Shown: piece after piece, positions 1-12,281 of the stretch | Position numbering within the stretch: the first letter of the stretch is position 1 | How the letters are laid out: each line of letters starts with the position of its first letter | Source: Phragmites australis | Lineage: Eukaryota; Streptophyta; Magnoliopsida; Poales; Poaceae | Length of the DNA stretch: 64,000 nt | NCBI RefSeq assembly: GCF_958298935.1 | Contig: NC_084942.1 | Coordinates: forward strand, 11,601,501-11,665,500 | Reading direction: 5' to 3' | The notes under the pieces: generated by a model | Told to the model about the DNA's origin: nothing | Seen by the model: the letters and a program-made list of their open reading frames with translations, nothing else | The model's database searches: none | Program-made: the position numbers and the translations under genes

Positions 1-3000
1 TCCAACCATGCCACAACCCACATCGAAACTCTACGACCAAAACATGGTCGCTCGGTGGAGATAAGCGATAGCGATGCTCATGACCGAGAGCGCGGCAGTT
101 CGAACTGATTATACACCCTGCAGGGGGATACTCCTGGACCCACACGACACAGGGACCATACGGCTTGTGCCACCCGCTAAGATGCACACAAGGGGGCACC
201 CGTGACAACCTTTCCCAACCAGGCCCAACCATGTGGATCAACCATAGCTCGGCGAGGCGGTATTAGAACTACTCCTCGAGCAAACTAATACCGCTAAAAG
301 CCCGGACTCAAACCGGACTCACACCGTCTATGACGAGGCCCACATGACCACGTCTGCGAAGGTAATCGGCTCGCCTACCATTATATCAGCATGTGGTGAG
401 TAAGGTAAGTGCTAAAGCCGACTACACCGATGATCGGTGCTTAACCGGTGCAAGCGGTCTACGGTGTCCGGGTTCCCTTCCCGAACTGCCTGAGGACTCC
501 TCGTGAGCAGATGACACCCCTAACACCGCCCACACCTCGTCTCAACTCACCACTCACCATACCGACTCATCCTCAACACAACCACAAGTGTGAACAAGTA
601 ATAAGCCCTAGGCTCGCGACAACGGTGGACGCCGTCGTCGACTTCTACCGGAAAGCCTAAGTACCACTAAGCATAGCGAACTATAAGTAGACCTCGATGA
701 CTCCACTAGGCTCCTAGGAACAACACGGCACGTGACCAAAATGGGAGAATGCATAGGCATAGGTTCTACCCAACTCGGTACCCGACACATGCAATGTATA
801 CATAAGCGTAGATAACATATTAGATTTCAATTTGACACGATGCAATATGATAGATGCTTGCCTTGCTGCCCTAGCTGCTGCTCACAGCTACCCGAGTCAC
901 GATCACCACTGCGGGAACCTCCGGGTACAGCCTCGTTCGCCGGGTCGAAGTTCCCTAAAAGAATCGCGCATGCAATGTAATGAATATGAATGACATGCAA
1001 TGAAAGATGCTTCACTGTAAGACAGCAGCGGAGATGCAATGCACTTATGCCATGAGTTAAAAGCCTGAAGGATTTCCTTATTTGAATTATTGTTTAACAT
1101 TTAACAACTTATTAATCCTCAGTAAGCATTTCATAAACCCTAGCATTTTTTTATGAACATGGCATAATTTAACAAGACTAACAGAATTTGATTTACCAAT
1201 TTTGGACTCATCAAAAATTGTTTATGAATTATTAAAGATTAAACCCATTCATTAATTGAATAAAATTAATTATACCTTTCACAACACCTAGTATTTTTCA
1301 TGTGCAGAGTATGATAATACAAGGCCAACAAAATTAGATTCATCAATTTTGGAAACACCAAACTTTAATTAGGAATTATCAAAGCCTAGACATAATTTAT
1401 TAACTCAATAATTCACAGCACCTATTTCATGGCCACTGGCATTTTTAATGGACAGATCATGACACAACAAAAACAACAAAATTGGTTTTAGTAATTTTGG
1501 AGCTCTACACAATTTCCTATGCATTTTTCAAGTCTTCAGCCGATTTAATCATTAAACAAATATTCTAATTCGCATTTTCCGGAGTTTTCCCGATTAATAA
1601 AAATGCCCGAAATATTTTTTGCACACCCGGCCGGTTAGCCACTGAGGCTGACAGTGGGCCCGGTGGGTTTGACCCGGGTCAAAATTGACCCGCGCCCAGT
1701 ACCCCACGCCGGCGGCTCGGGCGACGTCGCCGGCGGCGAACGGCGGTCTGAACGGCCCGGCCGAAGGTGGCAACAGCACCAGCACGAGCACGTGGTCATG
1801 GTGGGGGTACATGTCGACGCCGGCGATGGCCGGAGCACGGCGATCGGCGGCGAGGGGCAAAACCAATCCGGCGGCGGCACGGCTTTGACGCGCCGAAGAC
1901 GAACGGCGACGCAACAGACTCGGGTGAGGGCAGCTATAGCTTCTACGAGGGCGCGTGGACCAAATGGCGCGGCCCAACGCTGAAGAACTCGACGGTGGCA
2001 CGGCCGGCGGCGAGAGCTATGGCGCGGCGGCAGCCGGTCGTCGCGGACTCACGCGCCAGCGACGGGACGGAGGGAAAGCGGCATGCGCAAAAGGTGTACA
2101 GGAGTATGGGGAAGCTCACCGAGCGCTTCACTGGGCCGAAGAAGCAGCAACGAGGCGGCTCGACGGTGAGGTGCGGAGGGAGGCCGCCGGCGCCGAGGAA
2201 GACGGCACGAGCTCGCCAAATTCGACCGAGAGGGGAGGGGATTCGCACGGAAATTAGTTGGAGAGGCTCCGACGATCCCTCTTTGCGCTTCTCGCGGCTT
2301 GAGCTAGAGGGAGCTTGCCGGTGGCGCGTCGGATTTGGCCGGCGGCGCGGCGCAAAGCGACTCTGCTCTGTGGTGCGCTGGGCGACAGGGAGAGAAAGCG
2401 AGGGAGAGAGAGAGAGGAGCCACGAGAGAGCGTCCAGGGGGGGGGGGGGTTAAGGCCGACGACGCTTCCACTCGAAGGCTCGGCCGGTGACTCGACGGCG
2501 TGCTGGGTTTGCCGGCCGCGGAAGTCAACAAAGCCGGCGCCGCGCTCTGGAAGCAGCGCGGCTGAGTGAGGAGGGAGGATGACGAGTGGGTCCCGCATGA
2601 ACAGCAACCGCCAGGCAAAAATATCTCCACCAATTTAGCCATCCATTTGAACACCTTCCCAAAGTCCAAAATTTGCAAAACAAATTTTGCTGGAAACTAA
2701 AACTCATAAGGAACCCATTTGAACTTGTTTGACTCAGAAAGCTTGCACCAATTTCAAATGAAAATTCTCCAAAGAGGCAAGCTTTTCAAACTTGTGCTGA
2801 TTTTTATGCCTTGAAAACAACCCCCAAAAATTTGGGAAAATTCATTTATATTATCCTCCTGGCATCTATTAGTTTCTAAAATTATCACCAGCCCAATGTT
2901 CCATAGAGGTTTTGGGAGATGCTTTACAACGCATCGGTTAACCCTGGTTTAACCAAATTCGATTAAATTCACATCGCATGTCCACACTGCTCAAAACAAA

Positions 3001-3064
3001 GCAAATGATGCTAATGATGCCCATTAGCACTTAATTACATGTTTTAGAACTCTGGGCCGTGACA
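1..3064 (-). repeat. 3' LTR of element A (truncated by window start)
   Basis: Matches 9219-12281 almost base for base. In element orientation it starts TGTCACGGCC at 3064. It contains an AT-rich part (about 1080-1640), a GC-rich island (about 1640-2600) with a run of G near 2440, and another AT-rich part up to the LTR edge. The TATA-bearing end lies before the window. Confidence 0.93.
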
Positions 3065-3077
3065 AACCTCCCCCCCT
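3065..3077 (-). other. Polypurine tract of element A
   Basis: On the minus strand this reads AGGGGGGGAGGTT, directly followed by the LTR start TGTCACGG. Position and composition are those of the plus-strand priming site of a Ty3/gypsy element. Confidence 0.85.
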
Positions 3078-3262
3078 AAAAAGAATCTCGTCCCGAGATT
3101 CGGTACGAGCCGGAGAGGGGACAATGAGAACGCTGTGATGACTTAGCAGGTTGTGAGCCGACATTACGACGCATGAGATGGAATCCAACGCAGATTTTTA
3201 TTCAGTCATAGAGACGAATACATACATGCGAGAGATTCCAAATACGCTATATTACATTGGCA

Positions 3263-3916
3263 TTACAAATTCTCAAAGAACTCGGGATACTCGGAACGAA
3301 GCTGATCTTCCCGCTCCCAAGTCGCTTCGGACTCGGAGTGGTTACTCCACTGAATCTTCAAGAATTTGGTTGAACTCCGCCGCGTCTTGCGCTCGGTTTC
3401 ACCCAAGACTCGCATCGGTTTCTCACAATATGTCAAGTCCGGTTGTAATTCTTCGGGCGCAACATCAATGACATCGGTCGGGACTCGGAGACACTTCTTG
3501 AGTTGCGAGACATGAAACACATTATGTACCGCGGAGAGGGACGGAGGCAACTCCAATTGATATGCAACCTCTCCACGCCGAGCTAGAATCTGAAATGGTC
3601 CAACATACCGAGGCGCCAACTTGCCTCGGACTTGGAATCGACGAACGCCTTTGAGAGGTGAGACCCTCAGGTACACGTGATCCCCCACCTCAAAGGTGAG
3701 CTCTCGGCGACGTCGATCTGCATAGCTCTTCTGCCTTGACTGGGCCGTGATAATACTCTTGCGGACATTCTGGACATGATCTTCTGCCTCCTTGACCAAA
3801 TCCGGACCCAAAAAGGCCCACTCACCAGATTCGGACCAATTCAGCGGCGTACGGCACCTTCGACCATAAAGGGCCTCGAATGGCGCCATCTCAATACTAG
3901 CCTGAAAACTGTTGTT
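3263..3916 (-). pseudogene. Element A: integrase C-terminus and chromodomain
   Basis: Last segment of the gag-pol frame, in the same frame as the upstream segments but cut off by a TAG codon at 3917-3919. It carries the end of the integrase core (motif MAPFEALYGRRCRTP), the GPF/Y module (GKLAPRYVGPFQIL, then a VFHVSQLKKCL motif) and a C-terminal chromodomain (IQWSNHSESEATWE) ending near the stop at 3263-3265. In chromoviruses the chromodomain binds heterochromatic histone marks and steers integration. The domain itself looks intact; only the upstream stops should prevent its synthesis. Confidence 0.88.
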
Positions 3917-4645
3917 CTACAAAAATTCCGCGAACGGCAGGCATATGTCCCACTTCTTCCCATAAGTGAGCACACAAGCACGGAGCATATCTTCGAGAAT
4001 CTGATTTACCCTCTCCGTCTGACCATCCGTCTGTGGGTGATACGCCGTGCTGTGGAACAACTCAGTCTCCATAGCCTCCTGGAAATTTCTCCAGAAATGT
4101 GAAGTAAACTGTGTACCTCGATCAGAGATGATCTTCTTCGGCACCCCATGGAGGCAAACAATTCTAGTGAGGTACAATTCCGCATACTGCTTAGCAGAAT
4201 AAGTGGTTCTGACAGGAAGGAAGTGTGCGGACTTTGTCAACCGGTCCACGATGACCCAAATAGAGTCATACCCACTCGAAGTCTTCGGTAAGCCGGTAAT
4301 GAAATCCATCGCAACTTCTTCCCACTTCCAAGATGGAATGGGCAAAGGCTGGAGTGTGCCGGCAGACTTGATGTGTTCAGCCTTCACCCTTCGGCAGATG
4401 TCGCACTCAGACACATACTTAGCAATCTCCCGCTTCATGCGAGTCCACCAGAAACGGGGTTTCAAATCCTGATACATCTTCGTACTGCCAGGGTGAATGG
4501 ATAGCAACGAATCATGAGCCTCATCAAGGATCTTCTTCCTCAGCGCCTCGACCCTCGGAACCACTAGACGGTCCCCAAACCAGATAACGCCTCGATCATC
4601 CTCAGTAAAGCACAAGGCCTGCCCGATCTTCCTTTTCTCTCGAAT
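3917..4645 (-). pseudogene. Element A: integrase zinc-binding and catalytic core
   Basis: Continues the gag-pol frame after the TGA at 4646-4648 and ends at the TAG at 3917-3919. It contains an HHCC zinc-binding module (HPGSTKMYQDL to CDICRR, near 4370-4500) and the DDE core: first Asp in MDFITGLP near 4310, second in SDRGTQFTSHFW near 4100, catalytic Glu in [12 protein letters not shown] near 4020. Integrase joins the linear cDNA to target DNA. All catalytic residues are visible; the lesions are the two flanking stops, not the active site. Confidence 0.88.
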
Positions 4646-6265
4646 TCAGGCCATACCCTTATCATCCCTCTGTGCAGCCTCAATCTCATCAATGAGCGTG
4701 GACTTAATTTCGAGATTGGCAATAAAACCATCCGGCACCATATCAAGCCCAAGACGCCGGAAATCGTCGCATAACGTGGAATCCATCGGCGAGGCTACAA
4801 GGCAATGACAATGAGCCCTTCGACTCAAAGCATCGGCGACCACATTCGCCTTGCCAGGATGGTAGTGAACCTCCAGTTCGTAGTCTTTGATCAACTCAAG
4901 CCACCGGCGCTGCCTCATGTTCAAATCTGACTGCGTGAAGATGTACTTCAGGCTCTTGTGATCCGTGTAGATGCGGCACAAGTTGCCCATCAAGTAGTGG
5001 CGCCACATCTTCAGAGCGTGCACGACAGCTGCAAGTTCAAGATCATGTGTCGGATAGTTCTCCTCGTGACGCTTCAGTTGTCGGGATGCATATGCAACGA
5101 CTCGGTCCTCCTGCATCAAAACACAGCCGAGACCGATGCCGGACGCGTCGCAATACACATCAAACCCTCTGGTCACATCAGGTTGAGCAAGCACTGGGGC
5201 GGTCGTGAGCAGCTTCTTCAATGTCTGGAAGGCAGACTCACAGGCATCTGACCAATCAAACACGCTGCCTTGCTTTAACAACTCGGTCATTGGCTTCGCA
5301 ACCTTGGAGAAGTTCTCGATGAACCGGCGGTAATAGCCCGCAAGTCCAAGAAAACTCCGGATCTCACTAACATTCTGTGGTTGAACCCAGTCGAGCACAT
5401 CCTGCACCTTGCTCGGGTCAACTGCCACCCCGTTCTCTGATAGAACATGTCCCAGAAAGGCCACCTCCCTGAGCCAGAACTCACACTTGCTGAACTTGGC
5501 GTACAGCTGATGTTCTCGGAGTTTGCCCAGAACAACACGGAGATGCCCAATGTGTTCTTGCTCGGTCTTGGAGTATATCAGAATGTCGTCGATGAAAACA
5601 ATTACAAACTTGTCCAACTCCTCCATGAACACCGAGTTCATAAGGTACATAAAGAAGGCCGGCGCATTAGTCAAGCCAAACGACATAACGGTGAACTCAT
5701 ACAAGCCGTATCGAGTAGAGAACGCTGTCTTTGGAATATCCTCTGGCCGAACCTTAATTTGATGATAGCCCAGCCTCAAGTCAATCTTTGAGAAGACTCG
5801 GGCTCCCGTCAACTGATCAAACAAGATGTCAATCCTAGGAAGCGGATACACATTCTTCACCGTGACTGCATTCAGCGGACGGTAATCAACACACATCCTG
5901 AGAGTGTCATCTTTCTTCTTCACAAATAAAGCTGAGCATCCCCAAGGTGAGGAACTCGGACGAATGAAACCCTTTGCTAGCAGCTCATGAATCTGCTTCT
6001 TCAGCTCAACTAGCTCAATTTGCGACATCTTGTACATCTTCTTTGAAACCGGGGCCGCACCGGGTACGAGATCAATAGAGAACTCCACTGCCCTGCCAGG
6101 AGGCATTCCAGGCAACTCATCTGGAAAAACATCTGGAAATTCCCACACCATAGGAATGGTCTCCATAATCCTAGTGGGGGCAGCCTTTATGGTGAACAGG
6201 CAGGACTTGACACCCTTCAGCTTCAACTGAATACGAGTGCCTGACAGACCATCGAGGGTGACGGT
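4646..6265 (-). pseudogene. Element A: reverse transcriptase and RNase H
   Basis: The open stretch lies between the TGA at 6266-6268 and the TGA at 4646-4648, both in the gag-pol frame. RT motifs run in order: [18 protein letters not shown] near 5890, [13 protein letters not shown] near 5760, and the catalytic [11 protein letters not shown] near 5580 (FIDD variant of YXDD). RNase H follows, with [15 protein letters not shown] near 5130 and [12 protein letters not shown] near 4950. These copy the genomic RNA into cDNA inside the particle. No frameshift is visible across this 1.6 kb. Confidence 0.9.
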
Positions 6266-7723
6266 TCACCGAGCACAGTCCAACACAGCCTTATTCTTGG
6301 AGAGCCAATTCATTCCCAAAATAACATCAATTCCCTTCGAGTCCATCACTAACAGATTGACAAAGAAAGGCACTTCGTTGACAATTACCGCCGCTTTATT
6401 CACACACTGGTTGATTAGAACTTTGGCCCCCGGGGCGTCTATAAGATACGGTGTGTGGGTAGCACTGACTCTCAACCCACACTTCCAAACATAATCCGAC
6501 GATATAAAGGAGTGAGAGGCTCCTGAATCAAACAAAACCACTACAGAAAAGATGTCAGAGTTGAAACTCATATCCAACGTACCCATCAGGACGGTGTCAC
6601 CCTCCTGAACCTCGTCGGCGGTAGTATGGCGAGCTCGACCACGCTTGGGAACGTGGGTCGCCTGCGAAGACTGCGGTGCTGACTGAGCCGGCGGTGGTCG
6701 TGGGGCACCCACCACGGCTCCCGGCCTCGGATACGGGCACTCCCTCGAGAAATGGCCGACGCGGCCACAGTTGAAGCATGGACCACCTGAGCCACCGGTC
6801 ACGCTCACTTGGGAGCCGGCTGGTCGTGCAGCCTGCCCCTGTGGAGCGGAGAACGCAGGACGTGGTACAAACCACATCGGCCGTGGGTAGCCAGCCGACG
6901 GCACCTGAGACTGTGGAGGCTGGCTCTCAGTGCGGGCGCGCTGCGAGCTACCGCCCACAGAAGACGAGGAACCCCTCTTCCGCCTCTTCTCCTCTTGGTG
7001 GCTCTTATACTTGAGCTCCACCGTGATCGACGTGCTCACCAACTCGTTGAAGTCGGCGAACTTATGCGTAGACAACCGGTCCTGCATCTTCGAGTTCAGG
7101 CCATTCACGAAGCGGCGCTGCTTGCGCGCATCCGTGCTGACCTCCTCAGTAGCGTATTGTGCAAGGTGGTTGAACACCTGCACGTACTCCATCACCGCCC
7201 GACCTCCTTGCTTGAGGTCCTCAAACTCCCGCCTCTTAGCCTCCATGAGACCACTAGGTATGTGAAACGAGCGGAAGGCCTCACGGAACTCCGCCCATGA
7301 CACGCGGTGATCGGCGGGGTGCATGGCCAGAAAGCCAGACCACCACGCACCCGCCGGGCCCTGAAGCTGATGGGCGGCGAAAAGCGCCTTCTCGTGATCC
7401 TCGCAGTGAAGAAGGACGAGCTTCTGCTCGATCGTCCGGAGCCAGTGATCGGCATCCAGAGGATCCTCAGCTCGCGAGAAGACCGGTGGCTGAGTCCGCA
7501 AGAAGTCCGAGAAGTCGTCTCGGCGCACGGCTCCACCTCCTCCATGAGGAGCCGCGTTGCGCACGAGAGCCTCCAGAAGCGCTTGGTTCGTCTGGAGGAG
7601 AGCGTGATTCGCTTGGCGGTTCTGCTCGATTTGCATGAGCACATCCGCCATAGTCGGTGGTGGAGGAGGGTTGTTCTGACCGGAACCCTCCGGAACTTCC
7701 CCACCACGCCGAGTGACAACCAT
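6266..7723 (-). pseudogene. Element A: Gag and aspartic protease
   Basis: Starts at the ATG at 7723 (MVVTRRGGEVP); the open frame extends a few codons further upstream without an ATG. The N-terminal half is the capsid-like region, including a predicted helical stretch MADVLMQIEQNRQANHALL. A CCHC zinc knuckle (CFNCGRVGHFSREC) lies near 6735-6785, and the protease signature LFDSGASHSFIS near 6505-6545. The frame ends DCAR then TGA at 6266-6268, just before the protease-RT linker. Gag packages the RNA and builds the virus-like particle; the protease cuts the polyprotein. Confidence 0.9.
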
Positions 7724-8480
7724 TCTGAACTGCAAACAAAAGGGGAAACATCAAACTCCGACTTAGCATCATGCATTCGCCGGATACATTATTAGAATCC
7801 CTTAATACATGTATAAATATGAATGCATGCATGAATGCCATGAAATGATGCATGCTCGAACCTAACTACCGCTTCTTTCTCAAAATAAGAGCCGCACCTG
7901 CAAACATCAAACCACAGGCAGTTTATAACATCCAGAACGTACCCTTCGCGCTAGAAAGGGTAAGAGCGCGAACGGCCCTTGTACCACATGCCGTACAAGC
8001 GACAATCCATACGTCGACAACGACGTATTCACTTCCCGTAGACCCTACGGAACATCCCGTGTAAACGCCACACGAGTAGACGACCATGTCTCCCATCGCA
8101 TGGTGGGTGTTCATACGCTATTGCTAGCGTATTCACTTCCCGTACGGATCACCGTACGGAACATGCCGGGCCCCTGCCTCGCATCCGACTGAGCCCTCGG
8201 TGATTGACCGCCACCGAGCATCGTACCTTACCTTCCGACGATGCAAAGCCGAAGATGCAATGCTCAACATGAATCAATGCAGGGTCGAAAGCAAAACAAT
8301 GTGGTATAAGACATATAAACGTCACTCATAATACGCATTTTAACTTAGGGGCATAAACGATAGCAGTTTAATACATATTAAACATGAAGAGGCATAAACA
8401 TAAATTATGGGTTGTTTAGGTGAAGTTGTCGACTTACTAAACAACGCACTAATTATGTTTAGGCTACTAAAATTAAACCA
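7724..8480 (-). other. 5' leader of element A with palindromic direct repeats
   Basis: Untranslated leader between PBS and gag. It contains a direct repeat at about 8024-8059 and 8128-8168 (shared core CGTATTCACTTCCCGTA). In the second copy two CCGTACGG palindromes flank a 4-base spacer (8140-8159). Such self-complementary leader sequence could act in RNA dimerisation or packaging, which is inference. No gene is seen here. Confidence 0.6.
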
Positions 8481-8493
8481 GGCTCTGATACCA
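8481..8493 (-). other. Primer binding site of element A (initiator-Met tRNA)
   Basis: On the minus strand it reads TGGTATCAGAGCC, the standard plant PBS complementary to the 3' end of initiator tRNA-Met, a few bases inside the 5' LTR end at 8499. It fixes the orientation of the element. Confidence 0.93.
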
Positions 8494-8498
8494 AGCTG

Positions 8499-11400
8499 TG
8501 AGGAACCGTCCAAATAGTATTCTAATTAATCATCAGGAGGATCATTATTCATAATCACAACCTCGACGATTAACCAGAATACCATTCCGGTAGTCCCGGC
8601 ACGTGTTTTGTGCCCAGGATCGGAACACATGCCTTCCAACTCAAATATCACAACACAGTTTAATAGAGAGCAAATAATTAAACTGGATTACCATTGTTAA
8701 ACAAGCAACTGCTTCCACAATTTACAACAAAAGAGGAACAACAACAACTACTATGCAGCGGAAGAAAAACCTATACAACAAAAGAGTATGGAGCCATATG
8801 CCCTTAGGCTCCATACCAAAAGCGCCGGAGTTCGGAGTAGAAGGTGCTACTCCTGCCCGCCACCCTGATCGGCAGGCACAAAGTAGCCGAACACAGCCTC
8901 TTCTTCGCCGACCTGCGAACCTGAAAGCAACTTAAGGGCAGCACCCTTAGTACGAAGGTACTAGCAAGTCTTACACAGTATGAGTATATATATTCTCGAC
9001 TCCAAGGATCATGCATTTAAAGCTGTAGCAAGGATTAAGACATGTTTAAGTTCATTAAGTGGTAAGCAACCTAGACTCTAGGTGTAAGCAACTGACTTAA
9101 CCAACCACCGACTCAAACCCTGCCAACCAACTGATCAAAACAGATATATAACAACAAGTGTATAAAAGCAAACCATTCCCACCAAACCACCAACCACATA
9201 CCGACCAAGCCACCCCAATCCAACCATGCCACAACCCACATCGAAACTCTACGACCAAAACATGGTCGCTCGGTGGAGATAAGCGATAGCGATGCTCATG
9301 ACCGAGAGCGCGGCAGTTCGAACTGATTATACACCCTGCAGGGGATACTCCTGGACCCACATGACACAGGGACCATACGGCTTGTGCCACCCGCTAAGAT
9401 GCACACAAGGGGGCACCCGTGACAACCTTTCCCAACCAGGCCCAACCATGTGGATCAACCATAGCTCGGCGAGGCGGTATTAGAACTACTCCTCGAGCAA
9501 ACTAATACCGCTAAAAGCCCGGACTCAAACCGGACTCACACCGTCTATGACGAGGCCCACATGACCACGTCTGCGAAGGTAATCGGCTCGCCTACCATTA
9601 TATCAGCATGTGGTGAGTAAGGTAAGTGCTAAAGCCGACTACACCGATGATCGGTGCTTAACCGGTGCAAACGGTCTACGGTGTCCGGGTTCCCTTCCCG
9701 AACTGCCTGAGGACTCCTCGTGAGCAGATGACACCCCTAACACCGCCCACACCTCGTCTCAACTCACCACTCACCATACCGACTCATCCTCAACACAACC
9801 ACAAGTGTGAACAAGTAATAAGCCCTAGGCTCGCGACAACGGTGGACGCCGTCGTCGACTTCTACCGGAAAGCCTAAGTACCACTAAGCATAGCGAACTA
9901 TAAGTAGACCTCGATGACTCCACTAGGCTCCTAGGAACAACACGGCACGTGACCAAAATGGGAGAATGCATAGGCATAGGTTCTACCCAACTCGGTACCC
10001 GACACATGCAATGTATACATAAGCGTAGATAACATATTAGATTTCAATTTGACACGATGCAATATGATAGATGCTTGCCTTGCTGCCCTAGCTGCTGCTC
10101 ACAGCTACCCGAGTCATGATCACCACTGCGGGAACCTCCGGGTACAGCCTCGTTCGCCGGGTCGAAGTTCCCTAAAAGAATCGCGCATGCAATGTAATGA
10201 ATATGAATGACATGCAATGAAAGATGCTTCACTGTAAGACAGCAGCGGAGATGCAATGCACTTATGCCATGAGTTAAAAGCTTGAAGGATTTCCTTATTT
10301 GAATTATTGTTTAACATTTAACAACTTATTAATCCTCAGTAAGCATTTCATAAACCCTAGCATTTTTTTATGAACATGGCATAATTTAACAAGACTAACA
10401 GAATTTGATTTACCAATTTTGGACTCATCAAAAATTGTTTATGAATTATTAAAGATTAAACCCATTCATTAATTGAATAAAATTAATTATACCTTTCACA
10501 ACACCTAGTATTTTTCATGTGCAGAGTATGATAATACAAGGCCAACAAAATTAGATTCATCAATTTTGGAAACACCAAACTTTAATTAGGAATTATCAAA
10601 GCCTAGACATAATTTATTAACTCAATAATTCACAGCACCTATTTCATGGCCACTGGCATTTTTAATGGACAGATAATGACACAACAAAAACAACAAAATT
10701 GGTTTTAGTAATTTTGGAGCTCTACACAATTTCCTATGCATTTTTCAAGTCTTCAGCCGATTTAATCATTAAACAAATATTCTAATTCGCATTTTCCGGA
10801 GTTTTCCCGATTAATAAAAATGCCCGAAATATTTTTTGCACACCCGGCCGGTTAGCCACTGAGGCTGACAGTGGGCTCGGTGGGTTTGACCCGGGTCAAA
10901 ATTGACCCGCGCCCAGTACCCCACGCCGGCGGCTCGGGCGACGTCTTCGGCGGCGAACGGCGGTCTGAACGGCCCGGCCGAAGGTGCCAACAGCACCAGC
11001 ACGAGCACGTGGTCACGGTGGGGGTACATGTCGACGCCGGCGATGGCCGGAGCATGGCGATCGGCGGCGAGGGGCAAAACCAATCCGGCGGCGGCACGGC
11101 TTTGACGCGCCGAAGACGAACGGCGACGCAACAGACTCGGGTGAGGGCAGCTATAGCTTCTACGAGGGCGCGTGGACCAAATGGCGCGGCCCAACGCTGA
11201 AGAACTCGACGGTGGCACGGCCGGCGGCGAGAGCTATGGCGCGGCGGCAGCCGGTCGTCGGGGACTCACGCGCCAGCGACGGGACGGAGGGAAAGCGGCA
11301 TGCGCAAAAGGTGTACAGGAGTATGGGGAAGCTCACAGAGCGCTTCACTGGGCCGAAGAAGCAGCAACGAGGCGGCTCGACGGTGAGGTGCGGAGGGAGG

Positions 11401-12281
11401 CCGCCGGCGCCGAGGAAGACGGCACGAGCTCGCCAAATTCGACCGAGAGGGGAGGGGATTCGCACGGAAATTAGTTGGAGAGGCTCCGACGATCCCTCTT
11501 TGCGCTTCTCGCGGCTTGAGCTAGAGGGAGCTTGCCGGTGGCGCGTCGGATTTGGCCGGCGGCGCGGCGCAAAGCGACTCTGCTCTGTGGTGCGCTGGGC
11601 GACAGGGAGAGAAAGCGAGGGAGAGAGAGAGAGGAGCCACGAGAGAGCGTCCAGGGGGGGGGGGGGTTAAGGCCGACGACGCTTCCACTCGAAGGCTCGG
11701 CCGGTGACTCGACGGCGTGCTGGGTTTGCCGGCCGCGGAAGTCAACAAAGCCGGCGCCGCGCTCTGGAAGCAGCGCGGCTGAGTGAGGAGGGAGGATGAC
11801 GAGTGGGTCCCGCATGAACAGCAACCGCCAGGCAAAAATATCTCCACCAATTTAGCCATCCATTTGAACACCTTCCCAAAGTCCAAAATTTGCAAAACAA
11901 ATTTTGCTGGAAACTAAAACTCATAAGGAACCCATTTGAACTTGTTTGACTCAGAAAGCTTGCACCAATTTCAAATGAAAATTCTCCAAAGAGGCAAGCT
12001 TTTCAAACTTGTGCTGATTTTTATGCCTTGAAAACAACCCCCAAAAATTTGGGAAAATTCATTTATATTATCCTCCTGGCATCTATTAATTTCTAAAATT
12101 ATCACCAGCCCAATGTTCCATAGAGGTTTTGGGAGATGCTTTACAACGCATCGGTTAACCCTGGTTTAACCAAATTCGATTAAATTCACATCGCATGTCC
12201 ACACTGCTCAAAACAAAGCAAATGATGCTAATGATGCCCATTAGCACTTAATTACATGTTTTAGAACTCTGGGCCGTGACA
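8499..12281 (-). repeat. 5' LTR of element A (3783 bp, complete)
   Basis: In element orientation it runs from TGTCACGGCC at 12281 to CGGTTCCTCA at 8499. It includes the GC-rich island (about 10850-11810) and a TATA box about 490 bp before the 3' end. It differs from the 3' LTR by scattered substitutions, for example at 9670, 10117, 10873 and 11260. Its length is unusual for plant LTRs and favours the Tekay/Del lineage. ORFs inside the GC-rich part exist in both copies only because the copies are recent duplicates. Confidence 0.93.
8984..8994 (-). promoter_or_regulatory. TATA box of element A LTR
   Basis: Minus-strand ATATATATAC, followed downstream by sequence also present in the diverged LTR of element C (25490-25498, same flanking CGACTCCAAG on the plus strand). 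Conservation between two LTR families and a position about 490 bp from the LTR 3' end support a core promoter. Confidence 0.6.

Larger units (their letters stand above)
1..12281 (-). mobile_element. Element A: Tekay/Del-type Ty3/gypsy chromovirus, nearly complete
   Basis: A minus-strand LTR retrotransposon with the usual order 5' LTR, PBS, leader, gag, PR, RT, RNase H, IN, chromodomain, PPT, 3' LTR. The window begins inside the 3' LTR, so about 720 bp of it and one target duplication are missing. The iMet-type PBS, one gag-pol frame, GPF/Y-type IN tail and C-terminal chromodomain place it among plant chromoviruses; the very long LTR (3.78 kb) suggests the Tekay/Del lineage. The first 5 bp beyond the 5' LTR are GGTAA (12282-12286), but the matching copy lies outside the window. 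The LTR copies differ by about 14-18 bases in 3.06 kb by eye, so the insertion is young. Confidence 0.92.

Noticed and set aside
1594..2607. Overlapping frames of 80-228 codons on both strands in the GC-rich part of element A's LTR, also at 10811-11824
   Set aside because: They are duplicated only because the two LTRs are recent copies. Composition is low-complexity and GC-driven, no domain is recognisable, and frames are open on several strands at once.
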